The notes beneath the pieces were generated by a model that had not been told where the DNA came from, made no database searches, and worked only from the letters and a program-made list of their open reading frames with translations. From the NCBI GenBank assembly GCA_964481145.1, contig CAYZTA010000017.1:1-64000 (forward strand): a stretch of 64,000 nucleotides of DNA. Direction: 5' to 3'. This document shows positions 53,564-62,732 of this stretch, piece after piece. The stretch comes from Sandaracinus sp964481145. Its GTDB lineage: Bacteria; Myxococcota_A; Polyangia; Polyangiales; Sandaracinaceae. The position numbers and the translations under genes are program-made. How positions within the stretch are numbered: the first letter of the stretch is position 1; every line of letters begins with the position of its first letter.

Positions 53564-54376
53564 TCAGGGGCTCACCCATCCGCGCGCTGAATAAAGCGTC
53601 CACGCAGCCTGCTCGGTGATCCAGTCGCGAAACGCCTCCACGCGATCGCGCGAGCTCGGCAATGTCCCGAGCGAATAGTTTCGCTCGGGGCAGCTCACGG
53701 CCACGACCTCGAGCCCCACATTGCGAAAGGTCGCGGCGGCTCGGCGCTCGTGAAAAGGTTGAGTGACCACGATGACACGGCGCAACCCGCGTTGCTCCAT
53801 CAGCTCGGCCGTTGCGACCGCCTCGTCACGGGTGCTTGCGACCGGACCCACGATCGCGATCTCGACATCGATGTCGCCCGCGAGGATCCGCGCATCCTCC
53901 GTATCATCGGGGCGTGGCGGCGAAATGTCCGTCCGAATGAGGAGCGGCGCATATCCGCTGCGCGCGAGTTCGAGCCCAGTCAGGAGGCGCATCACACCGT
54001 TGCTCGAGATGTGCCCATCGTCCGTCACATCCGAAGAGAGCACGACGATCGCATCGGCAAGGACAGGCTCTTCGTGAAGCGCCCACCCGCGAACGAAAGG
54101 ACTTGCGAGATCCGTATACGCGACGAGCGCATATACGATCGATACCGTCGCTGCGGTGAGCGGCACGATGACGCGGGCTCGCGTCGCGGAAATCACTCCC
54201 GAAAAGAGCGCCGCGATCCAAAAGAGCCACCCTTCGTCCAGACCAAGCAGCCGTTCGACACCAAGCGCTGTGACGAAACCCAAGCGCTCCGCCGCAACGA
54301 ACGCAAGACTCCCCACGAGCGCGCCCAGCGCCGTATGGACGGCGCGTTTTCGATCTTCCGGGTTCGGCGGATTCAC
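53564..54376 (-). CDS. YdcF-family (DUF218) membrane protein
   Basis: A 270-residue protein. About four N-terminal helices (ALGALVGSLAFVAAERLGFV, GWLFWIAALFSGVISATRA, IVPLTAATVSIVYALVAYTD) precede a DUF218 domain: ADAIVVLSSDVTDDGHISSN, GVMRLLTGLELARSGYAPLL, ASTRDEAVATAELMEQRGLR and RVIVVTQPFHERRAAATFRN. YdcF/SanA-type proteins are linked to envelope and cell-wall processes; some bind AdoMet, but the reaction is unresolved. It is divergent from the OmpA-type gene at 54454 across 77 bases. Confidence 0.85.
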   Translation of the reverse strand: MNPPNPEDRKRAVHTALGALVGSLAFVAAERLGFVTALGVERLLGLDEGWLFWIAALFSGVISATRARVIVPLTAATVSIVYALVAYTDLASPFVRGWALHEEPVLADAIVVLSSDVTDDGHISSNGVMRLLTGLELARSGYAPLLIRTDISPPRPDDTEDARILAGDIDVEIAIVGPVASTRDEAVATAELMEQRGLRRVIVVTQPFHERRAAATFRNVGLEVVAVSCPERNYSLGTLPSSRDRVEAFRDWITEQAAWTLYSARGWVSP

Positions 54377-54453
54377 GGCGAACTTCTTATCACGTGATCA
54401 TGACCCATCGGTTCGCTCTTCCGCAGTCGAGCCCACCTCGATAGCATGGCCCC

Positions 54454-56145
54454 GTGAGTCGTTTCCTCTGCGCACATGTCGGGCTGATATTGACGTCGGT
54501 CCTCATAGGAACATTTGCGCTCATGCCAACGCCACTCGAGGCGCAATCGCTCCGCGCCTTCGATGTTCAGCTTTTTCTTCCTCCGGCCGCCGTTGGCTCG
54601 ACATTCATCATCGATAGGCCCAGCGTCCCGCGCCACCTCAATGCCGTCTTTGGCGCCTCTGCGAGCTATGCAGCCGAGCCCTTCGTGCGCTTCGGTCCGA
54701 ACGAACGACAGCCCATCGTATCGCACTATGCTCAAGGCGAAGTCCTCGCGGCACTCGGCCTCTTCGAATTCATCGAGCTCGGGCTTGCGCTGCCTGTTGC
54801 CGTGGGTGAAGTCGCCCAAGACGCGCTCGCAACCACCCTCTCCCGCTCGGTCGTGGGGGGACTGTCCGATCTCCGCCTCTCGATGAAAATCCCGCTCATT
54901 CGCGGCACATTCTCGCTCTCGGGCCGCCTTGTCGTGGGGCTGCCAACCGGAGATCAAGGGAGCTTCCTCGGCACGGGATATTGGACGACGCTGCCGGAGG
55001 TCGTCGCGGCATGGGACCTCGGTCCGGTGCGTCTCGCAGGAGAGCTCGGCTATCGATTCCGGCAACGGAGAGCAATCGGCGATTTCGAGCAAGACGATGA
55101 GATTCAAATCGCGCTCGGCGGTGAAATCCCGATCGTCGAACAGCTTTCGATCATCGCCGACACACAGCTCCGCGTGGGCGTAGGGGGGCGGACCCTGCGC
55201 GAAAACGAGATCCCGATGGACGCCAATGCCGGCGTCCGCCTCCACCTCGGCGACGGCATCACGCTCGAGGCGGGCGGAGGATTCGGCATCCTCGCTGGAT
55301 ATGGCGCACCACTCGGCCGAGGCTTCGTGACGTTCCGCTATGCCACCGAACGCGCCCCGTGCATCGGCGGTCCGGAGGATTTCGATGGCTTCGAAGACGG
55401 CGATTTCTGCGCCGACTTGGACAACGATGCAGACGGGATCGAAGACGCCCTCGATGCTTGCCCGAACGACCCAGAAGACTTCGATGAGTTCGCGGACGAC
55501 GATGGATGCCCCGACACCGACAACGACGCAGATGGCGTCCTCGACTCGAACGACACATGTCCGGTGCAGTCCGAAGACGTCGATTCTTTTCAAGACGAAG
55601 ATGGATGTCCCGAACCGGACAACGACGAAGATGGCGTGCCCGACGGGAGCGATCAATGTCCGATGGAACCTGAAGACCTCGATCGCTTTCAGGATGAAGA
55701 TGGATGTCCCGAGCCGGGGCCGAATGCCATCGCGGTCACCGTCACCGATACACGCATTCTCATCTCCGAACGGATTTACTTCGAATTCGACACCGATACG
55801 ATCCGCCCCGTGAGCATGCCCCTCCTCGATCAAGTCGCAGCCGTGATTCAGCAGCTCTCACCCGCCCTCCGTGTGCGCATCGAAGGACACTCCGACGATC
55901 ACGGCAATCCGCAGTACAACACCGACCTCTCGTTTCGAAGGGCACGCGCCGTGGTCGAATATCTTTCAGGTCGGGGCGTCGCACGCGAACGCCTCGAATT
56001 CCGTGGTTACGGTTCGCAGCACCCCGTGGCCCCCAACGACTCCCCCGAAGGTCGCGCACTCAACCGACGGGTCGAGTTCACCATCGTCCATCCAACGGAC
56101 ATCCAAGATTCGAATGAACCTCGCAGACGGCCGCGAAGACGATAG
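54454..56145 (+). CDS. OmpA-family protein with thrombospondin type 3 repeats
   Basis: A 563-residue protein starting at GTG 54454, with signal ending in PTPLEAQ. Residues about 30-300 form a large beta-barrel. Residues about 305-425 hold repeated calcium-binding Asp motifs (DLDNDADGIEDALDACPNDP, then PDTDNDADGVLDSNDTCP and PEPDNDEDGVPDGSDQCP), i.e. thrombospondin type 3 repeats. The C-terminus is an OmpA domain (RVRIEGHSDDHGNPQYNTDL, SFRRARAVVEYLSGRGV, LNRRVEFTIV) that binds peptidoglycan. It ties the outer membrane to the wall. A hairpin follows the stop directly. Confidence 0.92.
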   Translation: MSRFLCAHVGLILTSVLIGTFALMPTPLEAQSLRAFDVQLFLPPAAVGSTFIIDRPSVPRHLNAVFGASASYAAEPFVRFGPNERQPIVSHYAQGEVLAALGLFEFIELGLALPVAVGEVAQDALATTLSRSVVGGLSDLRLSMKIPLIRGTFSLSGRLVVGLPTGDQGSFLGTGYWTTLPEVVAAWDLGPVRLAGELGYRFRQRRAIGDFEQDDEIQIALGGEIPIVEQLSIIADTQLRVGVGGRTLRENEIPMDANAGVRLHLGDGITLEAGGGFGILAGYGAPLGRGFVTFRYATERAPCIGGPEDFDGFEDGDFCADLDNDADGIEDALDACPNDPEDFDEFADDDGCPDTDNDADGVLDSNDTCPVQSEDVDSFQDEDGCPEPDNDEDGVPDGSDQCPMEPEDLDRFQDEDGCPEPGPNAIAVTVTDTRILISERIYFEFDTDTIRPVSMPLLDQVAAVIQQLSPALRVRIEGHSDDHGNPQYNTDLSFRRARAVVEYLSGRGVARERLEFRGYGSQHPVAPNDSPEGRALNRRVEFTIVHPTDIQDSNEPRRRPRRR

Positions 56146-56171
56146 CGCTTATCGAAGTCGTTCGATAAGCG
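56146..56171 (+). terminator. hairpin directly after the OmpA-type gene
   Basis: CGCTTATCGAA and TTCGATAAGCG form a perfect 11-bp stem with a GTCG loop, starting at the base after the stop codon. There is no T-run, so it may be a terminator or an mRNA-stabilising hairpin. Confidence 0.55.
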
Positions 56172-56373
56172 GCCGGGTATCCATCATCGGATCAGCGAGA
56201 GCGCCGATGCGCCCCGCGATCGAGGCGCTGGCGAGAGAATACCGTAAGTATTTGAGCGAGGACCCGGAGAGCGCGGGGATGCAGCGGCGTTCGAGCCAGG
56301 GGATGGATACCCAGGCCCTCAGCGAGGTTTGTCAGAAAAAGGCGTTCCTTCGAGGTCTTGGTACGATGTCGTC

Positions 56374-58617
56374 GTGACCACTTCTTCCGGCACGAACTCG
56401 GACCGCGAGCTCGATGCGCGCTTGCTTCGATTCCGCACGCAACCAGCGAGTGAAGATATCGCAACTCTCGCGACGGATCTGCTCACTGGCAATCGCGCTC
56501 ATGACTCGCTCGACATCCTCCTCGCAGCCCTTCACGAGGACCCAGACAATCCAACACTCCTCGTCCTCGAAGGACGTGCGCATTATGCGAGTGGAGATTT
56601 CCTCCGCGCACAAACCGCGCTTCTCAAAGCCGCACACCTCGCACCCACGCACAAAGATCCCTTTCGCTGGCTCGGCGAAGTCCTGCTCAAGCGAGGCGAT
56701 CCCGAACGCGCCGCCAAAGCGCTCGAGCGCGCACGCGCCCTCGACGACGAAGACAGCACCATCGCTGCGCTCCATGCACGGGCCGAGCGTTTTTCGAGAA
56801 TCGCGCGTTCGGACGGGATGCCGGATTCGAATCCTCTCGATGCAGACCCCGATATCGATGAGGAACAGACCATCGTCGCACCTCCTTCAGAGGTCATGCG
56901 ACTCTCGCTCTATCCCACCACTCGCCCCCCCCCACCCAATGAACCCGAAGAAGCAACACGGGTGGGCGGCCCTCCCCAGATCGACGAAGTCCAGGACACG
57001 TTATCCGAATCCATCGTGGACATCGCGCTCGAAGACGCCCCGTCCATCGAGCCGCCCATCCAAGAGATCCAACCTCCTCGCAAGTCCCGATGGCGAAGAC
57101 TCGTTCAAGTCAGCGCGGGCGTCGTCGCCCTCGCGATCGGAGGAGGCGCCGGATTCCACTACTACGTCGAACACCATCGACGTGCACCTCGAGCTCTCGA
57201 CGAAGCACCCCCCGAAACACACCCCGGAGATCAACGCCCCCCCGCAGACTTGCTCGCAGAGATCACCCGTACGGCCATGGACGAAGAGCGCTTGGAGGAG
57301 GCCGAAGAAGCCGCTCGTGCCGCCCTCGACGCAAACCCATCGCACACCGATTTTCGTCGACTTCTTGCGCGCATCCAGCTCGCGCGACGCAACGGGCACG
57401 GCGCCCTCGAGACTCTGCGCGACTCACCCCCGAACGATCCCGGCGTCCTCTCGATACAGGGCCGCGCCGCGCTTTTGATCGGCACCGAGGAGGCCTTGAA
57501 TCAAGCCGCGGCTTCCCTCGAGTCCTATCTAGAATCACACGACGACGCTGACATCGAGCTTCGGGCATTGCAGATCCGCTTGAGCTCCGCGAGCACGCCA
57601 CCGGCTCCCATGCTCTCCGCCGCAAGAGAGCTCGCAGACCATCACCCCGGCGATCCGTTCGTCCACATGACCTTGGGCGAGGCCGCGCTGCGCGCAGGAG
57701 ACGCAAATACAGCAGTCGAGGCGCTCCTTTCCGTGATCGACGCCACACCTCTCGATGCAGAGGCCCATCACCTGCTCGGTCGCGCCCATCACCTTCGAGG
57801 CGAGGGGGAGCATGCACGGCAAAGTTTGGAACGTGCAGTCGAGCTCCAACCGGACAACCTCGAGTTCAAACGAGGGCTCGGGCTCCTGCTGCTCGATCTC
57901 GGCGATTATGAAAGCGCCTACCAAGTCTGCAGAGAGATTCCAGACCAAGCCATTTGCCTCATCGAGTCGCTCATGGGTCTAGGCCATTTCGGCCGGGCGC
58001 AAACAGAGCTCGAGTCATTGGGTGATCTTCGCACGAGCCCCTTGGCTCGGATGACCGCCGCTCGCTTGGCGCTCGCCACGGGCCGCTCCGCCGATGCGGT
58101 CTCTGAGATTCGCGCGGCTTTGGCGGCCGCAGGCAGCAATGCACAAACGCCTCTCATGCTCGCTCTACAAGGGGATGTGCTCCTCGCCGCCGGAGAGATC
58201 AATGCCTCGGCTGCCGCATTCGAAAACGCGCTCACTCGAGATCCCGAGCTTCCCGAAGCCTTGATTGGCCGCGCGGAGCTCTTGATTCGCGGGGATCATC
58301 CGCGCGATGCGTCTCCGCTCCTCGAGCGAGCAGGGCGCGCCCTTCGCGCCCGCATCAGGCCGCCCTCGGTGCGCGCTCGAAAACTCATGCTCGATGGGCG
58401 TGTGGCGCTTCTTGCCCATGATCTGCCCACCGCCCGCGCGCGTCTTCGCGAAGCCACCGCCCTCCGAGGTGTGCCCCTCGAAGCTTTTTTTCATCTCGGC
58501 GAGGCCCTCAGCGGCGAAAACGCCCCCGAAGCACGCGCCGCCTATGTGCGCTATCTCGCGCTCGCCCCGAACGGTTTCTTCGCCAATCGTGCCCGTCGAG
58601 CCATCCACGACCCCTGA
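56374..58617 (+). CDS. TPR-repeat protein with one membrane helix
   Basis: A 747-residue protein if started at GTG 56374; a TTG at 56329 is the alternative. Cytoplasmic TPRs occupy about residues 15-130 (ILLAALHEDPDNPTLLVLEG, DPFRWLGEVLLKRGDPERAA). A Pro-rich linker precedes one helix (LVQVSAGVVALAIGGGAGFH), then a long TPR superhelix continues to the end (LEEAEEAARAALDANPSHTD, EAHHLLGRAHHLRGEGEHAR). It is probably a scaffold for protein complexes across the inner membrane. No catalytic motif is seen. The function is unknown. Confidence 0.75.
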   Translation: MTTSSGTNSDRELDARLLRFRTQPASEDIATLATDLLTGNRAHDSLDILLAALHEDPDNPTLLVLEGRAHYASGDFLRAQTALLKAAHLAPTHKDPFRWLGEVLLKRGDPERAAKALERARALDDEDSTIAALHARAERFSRIARSDGMPDSNPLDADPDIDEEQTIVAPPSEVMRLSLYPTTRPPPPNEPEEATRVGGPPQIDEVQDTLSESIVDIALEDAPSIEPPIQEIQPPRKSRWRRLVQVSAGVVALAIGGGAGFHYYVEHHRRAPRALDEAPPETHPGDQRPPADLLAEITRTAMDEERLEEAEEAARAALDANPSHTDFRRLLARIQLARRNGHGALETLRDSPPNDPGVLSIQGRAALLIGTEEALNQAAASLESYLESHDDADIELRALQIRLSSASTPPAPMLSAARELADHHPGDPFVHMTLGEAALRAGDANTAVEALLSVIDATPLDAEAHHLLGRAHHLRGEGEHARQSLERAVELQPDNLEFKRGLGLLLLDLGDYESAYQVCREIPDQAICLIESLMGLGHFGRAQTELESLGDLRTSPLARMTAARLALATGRSADAVSEIRAALAAAGSNAQTPLMLALQGDVLLAAGEINASAAAFENALTRDPELPEALIGRAELLIRGDHPRDASPLLERAGRALRARIRPPSVRARKLMLDGRVALLAHDLPTARARLREATALRGVPLEAFFHLGEALSGENAPEARAAYVRYLALAPNGFFANRARRAIHDP

Positions 58618-58635
58618 TGCCCCGTTCGCATGCTC

Positions 58636-59349
58636 TCAGCGCAGCGGCACCGATGTCGAGGGTGGCGAGATCTGCCCGAACTGGTTGACATACGCAATTC
58701 GACCCACGACGCTTTCCCCTTCCGGCGGCGGCAACGTTCCCGGAACCTCCGCCTCGCAACGCGCGGTTTCTTGCCAGATCACGATCTCACGCTGCCCGAC
58801 GATCGCCGGCACCCACGCGGCCGGGGCGCTGCCTTCGCCCCAATACGTCACGATCGCCACGATCCCCTCGGGCACCGGAAACTCGAGAGTCGCGCGCACC
58901 TCCGTGCGCGGCATTCTCCGCGCAGACATCCCGGTGGCCTCCAATCGACGAAGCTCGACCACCCCCGGCCGGGTCGGCACACCTGGCATGGGTTCGCGCC
59001 CCACGGTCCATGCGACATCACGCCCCAGCGTAGGAATCGTCCAACTACCGGGCAGAAGACGAGAAGCCGACTCGAAACGCACGAGCCCAGGGGCCAGAAT
59101 CCGCCCCACCAACGGCTGCGACCTCCGCCCTCGCAAAAGCTCGAGGCTCGCGGGCATCTCTCGGCTCTCCTGGCCCAGAACCAAGCCCGCGACGAGCGCA
59201 CCCCCGTCGCGCGGAATGCGGGCACTCATGGGCGTGAGCACGCGCGGAACGAGGCCCTGCACCGCACACCGCGCATCCGCCCGTGGAGCATTGCCCACCC
59301 ACATGCACGCCCACAGAGCCACCAACCACACGAAAAACCGCTGCGACAT
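58636..59349 (-). CDS. exported protein, unknown
   Basis: A 237-residue protein from ATG 59349 (MSQRFFVWLVALWACMWVGN, cleavage likely after ADA). The mature part is beta-rich with evenly spaced Val/Leu-Arg strands (ASLELLRGRRSQPLVGRILA, AIVTYWGEGSAPAAWVPAIV, GRIAYVNQFGQISPPSTSV) and two or three Cys. No family is recognised. It is convergent with the TPR gene (18 bases) and divergent from the hydrolase operon. A longer start at 59454 has no added support. Confidence 0.55.
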   Translation of the reverse strand: MSQRFFVWLVALWACMWVGNAPRADARCAVQGLVPRVLTPMSARIPRDGGALVAGLVLGQESREMPASLELLRGRRSQPLVGRILAPGLVRFESASRLLPGSWTIPTLGRDVAWTVGREPMPGVPTRPGVVELRRLEATGMSARRMPRTEVRATLEFPVPEGIVAIVTYWGEGSAPAAWVPAIVGQREIVIWQETARCEAEVPGTLPPPEGESVVGRIAYVNQFGQISPPSTSVPLR

Positions 59350-59454
59350 CAGAACACGATCGACGATTCGTCCGCTGGCATCAACCCCTCTTGCTGCGCA
59401 ACCCATCACGCAGTGCGAAGCCATGGACGCATCTCTGGAGGCTCCGAAGAGCAC

Positions 59455-59473
59455 AATTCAAATGAATTATGAT
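59455..59473 (+). promoter_or_regulatory. palindrome and -10 element before the acyl-activating operon
   Basis: AATTCA-AA-TGAATT (59455-59468), a perfect 6-base inverted repeat, runs into TATGAT (59468-59473), a good -10 hexamer. It lies 30-45 bases before the hydrolase start in a locally AT-rich patch, so it may be a repressor site. Confidence 0.4.
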
Positions 59474-59502
59474 CGGCACGCCTTCTGCGTTCGGAGACTT
59501 GC

Positions 59503-60432
59503 GTGCCGTACCGACTCACACACTTCTCGGATCGGTTCCTCGTCGGCCAACTCAACCTTCGCGGTTTCGAGAGCCGGCGAATTGCGACCTCCATGGGTCA
59601 GATGCACGTGCTCGACGCACGCGGCCGCGGAAATCTACCGCCACTGCTCGTCTTGCATGGGTTTTCTGCCGCAGGATACCTCTATGAAGGTGTGCTTGCC
59701 CGGATGCGCCCTCATGTGCGTCGGGTCATCGCGCCCGACATGCTCGGGCACGGCTTTTCGGCCATGCCTCGAGCCGGCCTCGATCACCAAAGCGTGCGCA
59801 CGGCATTGCTCGAAACGATCGACCGCGTCGTCGACGAACCCGTCCTCGTCTTCGGCAATTCGATGGGCGGCGCCGCCGCGCTCTGCCTCGCGATCGAACG
59901 CCCGAAAAAAGTGCGCGGCCTTTTCCTCGTTGCGCCTGGCGGCGCGCCCATGGAAGGCGAAGAGCTCCACACCTTCATCGATCGCTTTCGGCTTCGAAAC
60001 CATGACGAAGCGCTCGACTTCGTCGATCGGCTCTTTCACAAGCCCCACCCCATGCGTCAGATCTTGGCATGGGGCACGCGAATGCAATTCTCGCGGCCGG
60101 GCTTGCGCGAACTGCTCGAGCGCATGTCTCCGGGCGAGCTCGTCCGCGCGCACGATCTCGCGAAGCTGAACATGCCCATCCACGTCCTCTGGGGCGCCGC
60201 TGATCGCGTTTTGCACCCCAGCCACCTCGATTTCTACCAGCGACATCTGCCTGCCCATGCCCGAATCCAAGTGGTCGAACACTTCGGACACGTGCCTCAT
60301 ATCGACCATCCGGAGGAGCTCTATCGACGCTTGCTCGCCTTTGCCACCGACCTCGAAACCCGCCCGCTCGCTGGGCTTGGCCCGGCCGACCGGCCGGATT
60401 TCGTACCGGTTTCGAGTGTCGCCGCTCCTTGA
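59503..60432 (+). CDS. alpha/beta-fold hydrolase
   Basis: A 309-residue protein starting at GTG 59503. It has LLVLHGFSAAGYLYEGVLAR (oxyanion HG), APDMLGHGFS, the nucleophile elbow LVFGNSMGGAAALCLAIERP (Ser in GNSMG), the acid in LWGAADRVLHPSHLDFY, and the His in VVEHFGHVPHIDHPEEL. It is a lipase/esterase-like or acyl-ester hydrolase of the cytoplasm. It is the first gene of the set with acyl-AMP ligase, acyl carrier proteins and thioesterase (37 bases to the ligase). A role in releasing or trimming the acyl product is inferred. Confidence 0.85.
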   Translation: MPYRLTHFSDRFLVGQLNLRGFESRRIATSMGQMHVLDARGRGNLPPLLVLHGFSAAGYLYEGVLARMRPHVRRVIAPDMLGHGFSAMPRAGLDHQSVRTALLETIDRVVDEPVLVFGNSMGGAAALCLAIERPKKVRGLFLVAPGGAPMEGEELHTFIDRFRLRNHDEALDFVDRLFHKPHPMRQILAWGTRMQFSRPGLRELLERMSPGELVRAHDLAKLNMPIHVLWGAADRVLHPSHLDFYQRHLPAHARIQVVEHFGHVPHIDHPEELYRRLLAFATDLETRPLAGLGPADRPDFVPVSSVAAP

Positions 60433-60469
60433 CACAGCCGGGGCGTCCCCATAGAAAGCGCGCGTTCTC

Positions 60470-62161
60470 ATGATGCCCTACCCTGCGACGCTCGCTGAAG
60501 CGCTCGATCGCCTTCCGGGTGGAGAGGCGCGAGGGTTCCGTTTTTACGGTACGGACCGTCAAGAGCGCTATTTCCCCTACGAAGCAATGCGCGCCGAGGC
60601 CCATCATCGGGCCGCGTTCTTTGCGGCGTTGGGCCTCTCCAAAGGCGACTGCGTTGCGCTCGTCATCCCAGAAAACCACGAATTCGTGCTGTCCTTCCTC
60701 GGCGCGAACGTCGGTGGTTTCGTGCCGGTGCCGATTTTCCCGCGCGCTTCCTTCAAAGGCGCCGACCAATACGTCGACACGCTCGAGCACATCGTGCGCG
60801 CATCCCACGCCAAAGCCGTGGTGTGCATGCAGCAAAACCGCGACATCGTTGCGCAGCTGCAAGCGCGTGAAGGATTGGCGAACCTCCCGATCCTCGATGT
60901 CGAAACTGGGTTCGCAGGCGTCGCACCGACATTCCGACCGCCTGTGATCGGTCCGGACGACCTTTGCTTTCTCCAGTTCACCTCAGGAAGCACCAGCCGC
61001 CCCAAGGGCGTCATGGTCAAGCACGGCAACCTCGTCGCCAACACGACCGCCTTTCTCGGGCCGCACGGGCTCGCCCGCACCCAAGACGATATCGGCGTCT
61101 CCTGGCTGCCGCTCTTTCACGACATGGGGCTCATCGGCTTCGTGCTCGGCACGCTCATCGTCGATCTGCCTGTCGTGCTGATGCCGACTCCGACCTTCGC
61201 GCGCATGCCGCGCATGTGGCTCGAGCTCATCACCAAGCATCGCGGCACCATCACCTACGCGCCGAACTTCGCCTATCAGCTGGTCACCAAACGCGTCTCC
61301 GAGAAGGATCTAGCCTCTCTCGATCTGTCGAGCCTCCGGGTGGCCGGTTGTGGTGCCGAGCCCATTCGCGCGCGAACGCTCCTCGATTTCGCCGACAAAT
61401 TTAGCAAAGCCGGCTTCCGCGCCGAGGCCCTCTTGCCGAGCTACGGCATGGCCGAGAGCTGCCTCGCGATCACCTTCCATCAGCGGAACACCGCGATGAT
61501 CGTCGATCGGGTGGATCCGAACGAAATGAAGGCGGGACGTGCGATTCGTTCGGACGCCCCCGACGCGCTCGAGCTCGTCTCGTGTGGAATCGCGTTCCCT
61601 GGTCATGAGCTCGCGGTCGTCGACGAAGGTGGCGCGCCAGTCGGCGAACGGATCGTCGGACAAATCATCAGCAAGGGCCCGAGCGTCACCGAGGGCTACT
61701 ACGAAAACGCCGAGGCGAGCGCAGAATCATTCCGTGCAGGCTGGCTCTACACGGGTGATCTCGGCTACTTCGCGGAGGGAAACCTCTACATTTGCGGCCG
61801 CGCGAAGGATCTCATCATCCTCAACGGCGCCAACTACTATCCGCAAGACATGGAATGGGCGATCGGCGAGATCGAGGGCGTTCGCCGCGGAAATGTCGTC
61901 GCATTCAGCGTGATGAAAGATGGCCTCGAGCAGCTCATCGTCGCGGCAGAGGGAAATCGCGGCGACACCACGCGGCTTCAGACCGAGATCGCCGAAACGC
62001 TGCAGCGCAGCTTTGGGTTGACGCCTGCGCAGGTCGCCATCTGCGCCCTCGGTGCGCTACCCAAAACCTCGAGTGGGAAAGCCCAACGAAGAAAAACTCG
62101 AATGATGTGGGAGAACGGTGAGCTCGAAGTGCATGACGCGCCCGAGTCGACCGCCGTTTGA
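60470..62161 (+). CDS. fatty acyl-AMP ligase (FAAL-type adenylating enzyme)
   Basis: A 563-residue ANL-family enzyme (tandem ATGs at 60470). Motifs: DDLCFLQFTSGSTSRPKGVM (P-loop), GVSWLPLFHDMGLIGFVLGT, FAYQLVTKRV, LLPSYGMAESCLAITF, GWLYTGDLGYFAEGNLYICG and RAKDLIILNGANYYPQDMEW. The 'FLQFTSGSTSRPKGVM' and 'WLPLFHDMGLIG' forms and NGxNYYPQD are typical of FadD32/FAAL proteins, which load fatty acids as acyl-AMP onto acyl carrier proteins. Two carrier genes follow at once. About 560 residues fits a stand-alone FAAL. Confidence 0.9.
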   Translation: MMPYPATLAEALDRLPGGEARGFRFYGTDRQERYFPYEAMRAEAHHRAAFFAALGLSKGDCVALVIPENHEFVLSFLGANVGGFVPVPIFPRASFKGADQYVDTLEHIVRASHAKAVVCMQQNRDIVAQLQAREGLANLPILDVETGFAGVAPTFRPPVIGPDDLCFLQFTSGSTSRPKGVMVKHGNLVANTTAFLGPHGLARTQDDIGVSWLPLFHDMGLIGFVLGTLIVDLPVVLMPTPTFARMPRMWLELITKHRGTITYAPNFAYQLVTKRVSEKDLASLDLSSLRVAGCGAEPIRARTLLDFADKFSKAGFRAEALLPSYGMAESCLAITFHQRNTAMIVDRVDPNEMKAGRAIRSDAPDALELVSCGIAFPGHELAVVDEGGAPVGERIVGQIISKGPSVTEGYYENAEASAESFRAGWLYTGDLGYFAEGNLYICGRAKDLIILNGANYYPQDMEWAIGEIEGVRRGNVVAFSVMKDGLEQLIVAAEGNRGDTTRLQTEIAETLQRSFGLTPAQVAICALGALPKTSSGKAQRRKTRMMWENGELEVHDAPESTAV

Positions 62162-62190
62162 TCCCGATGAAGAACGAGCGAGAAGATCAT

Positions 62191-62433
62191 ATGAATCGTC
62201 CTGACCTGATGCAGACCTTCCAGCGTATGGCGAGCGAAATCGCCGAAAAAGATTTCAGCCATGTCACCGAAGACGCGAAGATCGCGTCGCTCGGCATCGA
62301 CTCCCTCGGCATGCTGGAGCTGGTTGGGCAAATGGAGCGCGAGCTCGGAGTGCAGATCCCTGACGAGCAGCTCGTCGGGATTCAGACGGTTCGCCAGCTG
62401 CTCGATCTCGTCGAGAAGCGCGTCACGAAGTAG
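62191..62433 (+). CDS. acyl carrier protein 1
   Basis: An 80-residue protein from ATG 62191, with GAGCGAGAAG upstream as ribosome site; ATG 62167 or TTG 62158 would add 8-11 residues. The phosphopantetheine site is IASLGIDSLGMLELVGQMER (Ser in GIDSLG), with helix III IPDEQLVGIQTVRQLLDLVE. It is the likely acceptor of the FAAL product. It differs clearly from the second carrier, 40 bases downstream. Confidence 0.92.
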   Translation: MNRPDLMQTFQRMASEIAEKDFSHVTEDAKIASLGIDSLGMLELVGQMERELGVQIPDEQLVGIQTVRQLLDLVEKRVTK

Positions 62434-62473
62434 TTTGTTTCGAGAAGCCCTTCGCGGGCGGGAGCAGCGTCGT

Positions 62474-62716
62474 ATGTCTCATGCCGATCTGAAGGAAAAG
62501 CTCCGCGAGATCATCTCCGAAGTGAGCGAAGTGGATGTCGTCCCCGACGAGACTCCCTTCAAAGAGCTCGGGATCGACTCGATGATGGCGATCGAGATCG
62601 TCGCGGAGGTCGAGCGCACCTACAAGCTCTCGATCCCCGAAGACGAGCTCAAAAAGATGACGCATTTCAGCGCCGTCTACGAGCTCGTCCGCGAAAAACT
62701 GACCGCCGCAGCCTGA
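62474..62716 (+). CDS. acyl carrier protein 2
   Basis: An 80-residue protein from ATG 62474. The phosphopantetheine site is FKELGIDSMMAIEIVAEVER (Ser in GIDSMM), followed by IPEDELKKMTHFSAVYELVR. The acidic helix II and IDSMMAxEI form are like fatty-acid and polyketide carriers. It follows carrier 1 in the same operon; the two share little sequence outside the core, suggesting separate roles, for example starter loading and transfer. Confidence 0.92.
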   Translation: MSHADLKEKLREIISEVSEVDVVPDETPFKELGIDSMMAIEIVAEVERTYKLSIPEDELKKMTHFSAVYELVREKLTAAA

Positions 62717-62732
62717 GCCGCGTTCAAACGAG

